Positions 47,466-55,547 of a DNA stretch of 55,547 nt are shown one piece after another. How positions within the stretch are numbered: position 1 is the stretch's first letter; every line of letters starts with the position of its first letter. The DNA is from Priapulus caudatus (lineage: Eukaryota; Priapulida; Priapulimorpha; Priapulimorphida; Priapulidae). The stretch is from positions 203,741 through 259,287 of the forward strand of contig NW_014577223.1 in the NCBI RefSeq assembly GCF_000485595.1, written 5' to 3'. Both the position numbers and the translations under genes were made by a program. Below the pieces are notes generated by a model that ran no database searches, was not told the DNA's origin, and saw nothing but the letters and a program-made list of their open reading frames with translations.

Positions 47466-47917
47466 CTGCAAGCAAGTAACATGCAGTAGATGTAAACGAG
47501 AGTCAACAACAGATGAATATGCTATACTCTGCTCGCTGCAAGCAAGTAACATGCAGTAGATGTAAACGAGAGTCAACAACAGATGAATGTGTTATACTCT
47601 GCCCGCTGCAAGCAAGTAATATTCAGTAGATGTAAAGGAAAAGTCAAAAACAGATCAATGTGTTATACTCTGGAAACAGGTAACAGGTGTAAATAAAAGT
47701 TACATATGTACAGGTAATTAGAGATGCTATGTTCTGCTCGATCGAAACAGGTAACAGGTGTGAACGAATGCCATATACAGTGGTGCTACACTCTGCTGGC
47801 TGGAAACAGCCTACAGGTAACAGGTATAAATGAAAGCCATATACAGATGCTATACTGCGCTTCTTGGAAACAGGTAACAGGTGTAAACCAAAGTCATATA
47901 GGTAAATACAGGTGACA
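47449..47917. repeat. Minisatellite (70-bp unit) overlapping the EVH1 exon acceptor
   Basis: About seven units. The first three have exact 70-bp spacing and each contains the exon's acceptor and first bases, inverted on this strand as GCTATACTCTGCTCGCTGCA. Units 4-7 are diverged, with AAACAGGTAACAGGTGT. The first unit covers the first 17 bases of the exon. Confidence 0.85.
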
Positions 47918-50900
47918 ATGACATCATTGTAAAGTGCAAGGCAAGCACGTGGAAGTGAAAGACATATGACCAATTCCCGCGCACCTGTATATAAGAAAAT
48001 ATTGCAATGATTGCGAACTGGTATACCAACAACAAGCTAACAGATCGGATAACTTATGGTAAACACGGAAATGCATGTACTGTTTATCTAAGTTTAAAAT
48101 ACGCACACAATAAAACGAAGATATAGCTAGCTAAGCTAGGGATATGAAAATGCTACCACGAAATCAAATCATGTCAAATCGAACGTGAGTCACAGTTTTC
48201 CATAGGAGGCCAAAAAATGCTTCTAAATTCATTATAACCATTCATCCGGGCAAGTTATTGCCTGTTGAACAAATCACACCTGTACACGTGAGTCAGGTAT
48301 TTACCTGACCTGCATCCGTATTCATGTTCATTATAGAGGTTATACGGCGGAGCGTTTCCGGTGCTTTGTAAACTACATTTACATTCATCCGGGGCTGCGC
48401 AGAATAAATTTATATTCATCTACACCGTGCAAAGGCTACGTATGTATACATCGTTACCTGCACAGACGGACACATCATTACCCTCACACAGGCTACACAC
48501 AAGTATTCATCATTACGTGTACGTAACATACTCTCACTGTCACAGACCTGACGCGAACCCATCAAGTATCACGCAAATTAGCTTACATAGTTTTACTAAC
48601 CGAGTGCTTTTCTGCCATTGTGAATAATAGTGTAACCTTTATAGATTTTTTCCTGCTAGTATTTCGACATGATTAGCCCAATTTTCACTCACGGCTGCGG
48701 ATGCCATGACAGCCGCTGTGCCGAGATAAAAGAAATCAAGGTGTTTTATGCCACAAAATTACTACGAGACTTATTTTCATCTACATGAACGTAGAAAAAT
48801 AACTATTGCTCCCAACCTGGCTAGATTCTTTTTAGGTATATAATAACTCCGTAGATAGATTACTGTACCAGAAGTACATAAATGATAGAACTATGAATCT
48901 CTGATTCAGATCTAATTAGAACCTCTAATTAATATACATCTGCTATTACGGAAAGATCTAGTCTCTATCCTGACCATCAGACGAGAATTATTATCTCGAT
49001 ATTGTCTCGCTATTCCCTCACCTAATTCCACCCTATCTCCCTCCGTAACACGTTCACTCGATCGCAACCACTCTTCACTTTGTGTGCGCCTCCCTCCCCG
49101 TGTTACCTTTCTCATAATCACCCGGGCCTAATCAATCGCCGCATGAGTAATGCCGCCTGCCTTGGACGCTGCATGTACAGGTAACGACAATGCCGTATAG
49201 CTGTCGCCTGAGAACAGGCAGGCGCAGTATGTAATTTTTATGAGCGCCCTATCAATGAGTCATCAAAGCGAGGCTACCATGCACACACTCGCGCTACAGC
49301 ACACGCACGCAACACAGCAAGTCACTGACCCGCGGAGAGATCTCTTATTAAATGCCGGCGATTAATCTGGCGGAGAAACCCGTTTACGAAATATTGCGTG
49401 CACCAAGTTGACGTTGCGCGCTGCCTCAAGTTGATATTGTATTGAATATTACTATATAGGTGTTTAATACACTATCGATAGGAGGTCAGAAATGGTGATG
49501 GAACGCGATGGGATGGAGTACCGGTACGAAATTTTATCGAGTCGAAAATCAGGACGTGTTCGAGGTTGGGTAATGATGCAACAAAAGACTGCTGTTCAAC
49601 TGCTACACAACTCCCCAGTGTTTATCGCCCTGGTATGGGCAAATATTTACCTTCAGTGAAATGTGGATATTTCGTGTCGCACTTTAATGGAGGACATAAT
49701 ACTTAATACTGGAGGACATATACTGCTTACTCACATTACACGAGTAGCCACTCTGCGCTACCTCGCCTTCTAAGCGCGCGTGTTCAACTGCCAAACAAAG
49801 ATGTACGTCTAGAAATATTATCCTCTTATGAAGCCATATTTCTAAAAAAATAAGCACTTTAAAAGACACTTAGGTCTGCACATCGCGCACGCACACAAAA
49901 ACGTATACACAACTCGCACGCACGCACAGACGCATGCACGCAAGCTATCACGCGCGCACAACATTTATCGAGAATGCGTGCTTGCTTGTCCTTCACACAG
50001 TATAGTATCTCGCAATTATTTTACTCTCTTATCGTACAACCGATGAGGAAACAAAGTAAAATTACCCGACACGTTTTAATGCATTCATTCGAGTGGTGTC
50101 GTAGTGTAATACATTGCCAATTTTCGTCCTCTAATGACTTACTTGCCAGTGTTAAACTTGTGCCTAAAACTGTTTTACGTGACAAGATATTTTAACAAAT
50201 CTTAGCACGCGTTCACAACATGCAGTTCACTACTGCCATCGGTACGCACAGTTAAATTAAGAGACTCGTCGCTAGTAGATCAGCAGTCTCGGCTAAAGAC
50301 ATCCTTGTGAGATTTCCTCCAGCTATATGAGACTAGGTGACAGACAACAGGTGGAACAGCATAACCTACTTCATGCTGAACTCAAAGGAAACTGTCGCTA
50401 TATATCAATTTGTGTGCCACCCTTTAACCATGTTGAACGTTGATTAACCCACGTGAGAAATAAACTTAAGCCTGTCCATTGACCTTAGTGTGTTGATCTG
50501 ATCGGTAAGCGTAGAGCCAACGAGAGGTCATGATGATTCTTTCCAACAGAAAGACTTCCCCCGGGGCGAATCGATGGGAAGAATGAAATAAGATGGGACA
50601 TACACGATCCACGTGCACTCGCCGATGTGCGAGAGTTCTCATGAAAACTTTACCAAAGTACGTTCTTTGACATCAGCACTAGCAGTCTAGCACTGCCTAT
50701 GGTGGATGGTTCCCCGGGGTGTGCATTGCTGTAACATGCTGCTGCTTCAGACGAGCAGGGGAGGGGGCTGGTTGGAGAAGGCAAGCTGCGGCTCTATTCG
50801 GGGTTGCTATAAGTCTCCTAATGCCAGCGCTAACACCTCGACTTCTCAACAACCAGACCGTGTGTCAATAAGCAGCAGGGAACATACATGGTTACACGCA

Positions 50901-51854
50901 CGCACGCACGCCGCGACCAACGCGACTGCACGCACCGCACGCACCGACACACTCACACACACAACACACACACACACACAACACTCACACACACACCACA
51001 CAGACACGCGCGCGCCGCGGCGCGCACATACACATACACAGCACGTAGCTCATACCACATGCACGCACGCAGCTCAGCACAGCGAGCCGTCGCGCTTGCC
51101 ACGTAACTTCTCATCTCATCTGCAACCCCCTTACCATGCTCATTGCCTTGCCATCTACACGTGCAGTTAGGCCGCTAGAGGAATTTTTTCTTTAAAGCGT
51201 GTGTGCATGTTCGGCACACATTTCCCTGCACGAAACTGCCGTATTTCCCTGCCAGACCGTGAGGAGAAGGCAAGCGCGAGGAGCAGCAGTCGGGGAACGG
51301 ATTCGTCCATGCCGGAGCACGCGAAACCAGACGGAACATGATTAAAGAATACAACAGTTTGTTGTGTTCTCAAACAGTTTTTCACGCGTCGTGTTCGCAC
51401 TCGCTCGCTCGTGGCTGTATGAACGCGCAGACATTTGTCTCCGAGGGAGAAAGGCAAAACGCTGCGCTGGCACTGCGCGATTCTCCTCCGGATCGCGGAC
51501 CGCTATCCCGCAGAGTCACGCGGTGTACGTATGCCGACACAGGAATACCCTTCGCCGCTTCTGACAGCTATCCTGCCTGCTTTACTTCCCGTCCGTTCGC
51601 TATTCTTCTACTGAGGCTTCACTTCTCTGCCTCTTAGTTTTGTGTTGTTGACACGAACATCTGTTAATTCGATTTTTGTCTTCTTTTAGCACTTGTTTCG
51701 CCTTGTTGCCTAAATCGTATACTGATATATTTACACAAACGTCTGCAATGACAGGCAATCCGTTCGCATTTATATCCGTCTCTTTCCGTTTTTTACACTT
51801 AAGACAAGCTGATGCGTTCTCTTCCATGCATCACTGAATATTACAGTGCGAAAC
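47918..51854. other. Copy B, non-coding part
   Basis: Collinear with about 37.4-41.46 kb; includes the (CA)-rich stretch at 50896-51052, which matches 40520-40676 almost exactly. No exon recognised. The missing first Ena/VASP exon could lie here or beyond the window. Confidence 0.5.
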
Positions 51855-53390
51855 TTCACGGCGTATGATCTGGCTCAGTCAGAGATACTGTGAAGGTGTG
51901 AGTACACTGTTAAAACATTCATGCATGCTATACTACGAGTTCATGCCACTAATTTTCAATAATGCATGCGAGCGAACAGCAGTGTGCATCTTCGAAGGAA
52001 AACAAACGGCATATCCGCGATGATGTTAAACGTTTCTCCCACTGCGGGATCAAGCGTACAGTATTTTAACCCAACCCGACGTTACAATAATTTAATAGTT
52101 ATCAGGCGTGAATAATAATAGATCTATTGATTATTCACTCCTGATACATCTATGACGGACGTTATCCAACCAGCAAAGAATATAGGGATACATGATGCAC
52201 ACCACTCTGAAATAAAGGTGCAATCAAGAATGCAATCGTGCAAGCATACAATCTGAATGTCCGCGCTGGGTGTGGGTGAGAGTTATTTTTCGTGGTAACG
52301 CAGGCTCGTGAGTTGTCACCACAATCGTCCGTTTTCTGCACAAATTTCGTCGCGGCAATTATGTGAATTTTTTGCAAAACCTCACACCAAAATTGTCGCG
52401 CTACCTGCCAAATTGTCGCGGCGACAATTTGTGCAGGGAGCTGCCACCACACAATTGTCGCCAGCCATCGAAGCACATTATACATCCTTTCAAGTCGCCT
52501 GAGTGACATAATTTGGGGTTAAATGATCATTCTTGACATGCGCATAATATAACACGAACACATAGTGGTTGTGTAAGTATATGCACTTATAGTAGATTTT
52601 CTTCGTAATATACAAAGAATAATCATAATGGAAGTAATGCAGGAGACCGCCTCATAAGCAGAGCTTGACTGGGATGAACGCTTCAACAATAAGTGTTAAT
52701 CCATCATTATTTCAAAATTTTCTTTAAAAAAGACTTGTGACAGACATAGTAACACCTCTTTTGAGAGCATTATTATCATGGCATCCTAATTAGTATTATT
52801 CTTATTATATTGATTGTTATTGTTATTACTGTTAGCCTACTATAATTGATTTCAATTTTATAGTAAAATGACTGGTTACATAACATGACTAAGTTAACGA
52901 ACACTTTAGAAACAAGCAAGGGGTGGGGCGGGTGGGGGCGGGGAGGGGCTTGTCGTTGAATGTTCCTTTCCTCTGCCCGCGACGCACACGCAGACACACA
53001 ACGCGCACGCGGTCGCGTGCACACGCACGACGGCCACACGCCCACACACACACACACACACACACCACACGCACTACACACACACACACACACACACAAC
53101 ACCACACACCCACCAACACCACAACCCCCGTCCACCACACACAACGCCACACAACGCCACCCACACACACACAACCAACACCACACTCGACACACATACA
53201 CACACTACACCACGCACAACGCAACACACACATCAACACATAGAACAACCACACACCAGCACACGACACCACACACAGCAACACACACAACACCACACTA
53301 CACACACACACACACGACACAACACACACCACACAACGCACACGCACACAAATAAAGGAGAAAAGTTTTTCATGATGTAAATAAGCCTTG
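51855..53390. repeat. 1.5-kb block identical to 41462-42997
   Basis: See the copy A block; the identity ends where A reads AGCCTTGATA and B reads AGCCTTGGATA. Confidence 0.85.
52101..52145. mobile_element. Small inverted-repeat element, ATCAGG...CCTGAT, copy B
   Basis: Identical to 41708-41752. Confidence 0.6.
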
Positions 53391-53880
53391 GATAGGCAGC
53401 TATCTCAACTTCTACATTATGACGATCCAAATCGACCGGTTCCTTAGGTAAAAGGCCGAGCGAGGACTCACGAAGAGTTTAGTGTCAGACGCCGAGGCCG
53501 GCCCTGAGTCCCCAACGACTGATTATTATCATCATCAATCATCATCATATCATTATCATCATACATCATCAATCATCATCATATCCATCATCATCCATAT
53601 TATCTCTTTGTACCCGTCATTATCTTCTGTAGGTTGAAGACAGCAACTGACAGACAATTTGGCAAGCGGGACAATTTGTGTGCAGTTAGTTTCATTTTGC
53701 CTGCTACAAATTGTCGCTCAGTGAGATAAAAATTGGAAGGCGGCAAGAGAGCAGCAAATTGTCGCGATGACAATTTAGTGGGCAGTGCGAAGCGACAATT
53801 GTGTGGTGTAGGTTTGCATAAATTTTGCAGCAATTGTCGGCCACGACAATTTTGTGGCAGGACGTACAGAATTTGATGTG
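52318..53880. mobile_element. Possible DNA element bounded by inverted AATTGTCGC clusters (copy B)
   Basis: Same layout as 41925-43490. The right cluster (about 53650-53880) has more indels than in copy A. Confidence 0.4.
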
Positions 53881-55547
53881 CATAGTGGCAACACTCGTGT
53901 ATTATCTGACCAATTATAAAGACAACAAACTATACCATCGAAGTTAATGACAACCTTTTTTTTTACTGCTCGCTAGATATCATCTGATATTTCGGCTTGC
54001 GTACGCTTATACCACCCACTTCGCCCCGTAACCAACAGTTACCACCCACGCCGTTGCTGCCGCTCCCTACTACGCAACGGGAGTAGTACAGAGAAGGCAG
54101 AGAGGTCCTAATCGATAAAATGTTAAGACGTAATAAATTGCGCACGCACACTCTCGCTGGGAATGTAATATAGCATTTAACAGCGCGCTCATGCACGAAT
54201 CCAACGACCCTGAAAAACTGCTGGCTGCCGGCTGGCTGCTCAAAATCTGTGGTCAGAAGCGAAAAGAGAAAGAGGCGCCAAAAGCAGAGCGAGCGCGTGG
54301 GGACGCTGACACGTGTACGCCCGTACCGCGCAGAGCAGAAACGGTGGCGTGCGTGGTGCGCATGTATTCGTTTGTGCGCGAGTTTTGTGTTGGTGCGTTA
54401 TTGTAACTCTTCGATTGCGGCTAACGTAATGACGGCATCAGCATCACGTCGCCTCATCATGCGCGTACATCACTAGTAGTGAAGTGTAAATAAATCGAAG
54501 CCAGTGCACAGCGCCGAAGCGAAAAAAGTTCCCCCACCACCACGCACTCACACAACACACGACACGCGCCGCCCCCCCGAGACGCACGCACGCCACGCAG
54601 CACGCACCGTACACGCACGCACGCCGCTAACGCGACCGCACGCAGCGCACAACCACACACGACGACACACACACACATCACCACGACACCACACACACAC
54701 CACACACCACACAGCCACACACGACACACACACACACACAGAACACACACATAGTAGAGATACAGCTGCATGGAGCGTTGTCATAACACCCGTATATCAG
54801 CATCTGCTGACTTCGTTTATAGCCATGCGGCTCGGACTAATAACGAGTTAATACGCGCGGCAGCAGTTAGGTGCTCACCAATCAGCCGACTCTGCCGTAA
54901 CTCGTAACATTTTAAATAGAGCCGAATTCCCCCATTAACGCTCGCGAATATTTATTCTCATAGCTCGTCGGCCAATCACAGTTGGGCGTGTGCGCTGCGC
55001 GAACGCGGGTGAAACAGCCGTCGCAGATAACGGCCGACGTTCCCTGCGTGTCGTTACAGTTCGCAATGCGGGAATGTAATAGTTACGATGAACCCGAATG
55101 CAACGAGCTAGTATATTACGCATACATATATCGCCGAGTATTTACGGCACCGTATAAATCAAATGTATTTTATTACAGTGCGTCACGGCCATTTTGCCAG
55201 TTGAAATTGGACACCGTTGAATTGCATTCTGCGTAGATGGGCAAGAGAGGCGCTGTCTCTCTCCAGATCTCTGACTGTCTTGTCCATCTCTTCTACTTCA
55301 TGCTCCTTCTCTGTCCGTCCGTCTGTACGTCTATCTACCTCCCATCCCTGCTCCTTTCAACCTCGCTCGCTCTCCCTATCCCTCTCTGTTATTTCCTATA
55401 TCCTTGGCGAGCTGGCTTCGATCACGAATCCCATTTGGCGAAATCCAGTCACTGTTTTGCGCTCTGGCGCACGCTAGCTGCCCCACCACACGCATCAAAG
55501 CTAACCTCCTTTTCTTCGTCTCTCGTGAATGCTGGAGGGCGTGTTCT

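Overview
This window is eukaryotic nuclear DNA, almost certainly from an invertebrate bilaterian animal. It has spliced genes with GT..AG introns, a full-length serum response factor (SRF) gene and most of an Ena/VASP gene with EVH1, proline-rich, G-actin-binding, F-actin-binding and tetramerization segments. It also has dense (CA)n/(GA)n microsatellites, several MITE-like DNA elements and short TTAGGG repeats. The close match of the MADS and EVH1 segments to both vertebrate and fly proteins fits a conservative, possibly spiralian, lineage, but the sequence does not fix the species. A 440-bp N gap and a noisy 10.6-kb tandem duplication show it is a long-read draft assembly.

Layout. Positions 1-3.8 kb hold no gene I can support. 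A four-exon minus-strand gene (7409-4060) encodes a 623-residue protein with an acidic repetitive N-terminus and a central coiled coil; I do not recognise it. Between 9.06 and 11.62 kb are plus-strand exon candidates of an unidentified gene whose joining I could not resolve. From 11.6 to 15.3 kb there are only small inverted-repeat elements, a 182-bp MITE and a 20-bp minisatellite. SRF fills 22073-15294 on the minus strand: seven exons, all phases consistent, 442 residues. Just upstream, two perfect CArG boxes and a third near-match stand about two helical turns apart ahead of a CCAAT and a TATA-like box, which suggests autoregulation. Positions 22.5-27 kb hold a DNA element, a minisatellite and no recognisable gene.

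The Ena/VASP gene covers about 47.5-27.7 kb on the minus strand. Eight coding exons were recovered with matching splice phases. The tiny first exon (expected to carry only ATG plus two bases) and the last exon were not found; the last may lie in the N gap. Its intron between 31.4 and 45.4 kb contains one copy of a head-to-tail 10.4-10.8 kb duplication (A about 34.56-45.32 kb; B about 45.32 kb to window end). The EVH1 exons are intact in B and broken by single-base indels in A. One 1.5-kb block is identical in both copies. The simplest reading is a false (haplotype or unpolished-read) duplication, though a real tandem duplication cannot be excluded from sequence alone.

Functionally, SRF (transcription factor of actin and cytoskeletal genes) and Ena/VASP (actin-filament elongation factor) lie in the same orientation about 5.6 kb apart. 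Both belong to the actin regulatory circuit; whether that neighbourhood matters is inference.
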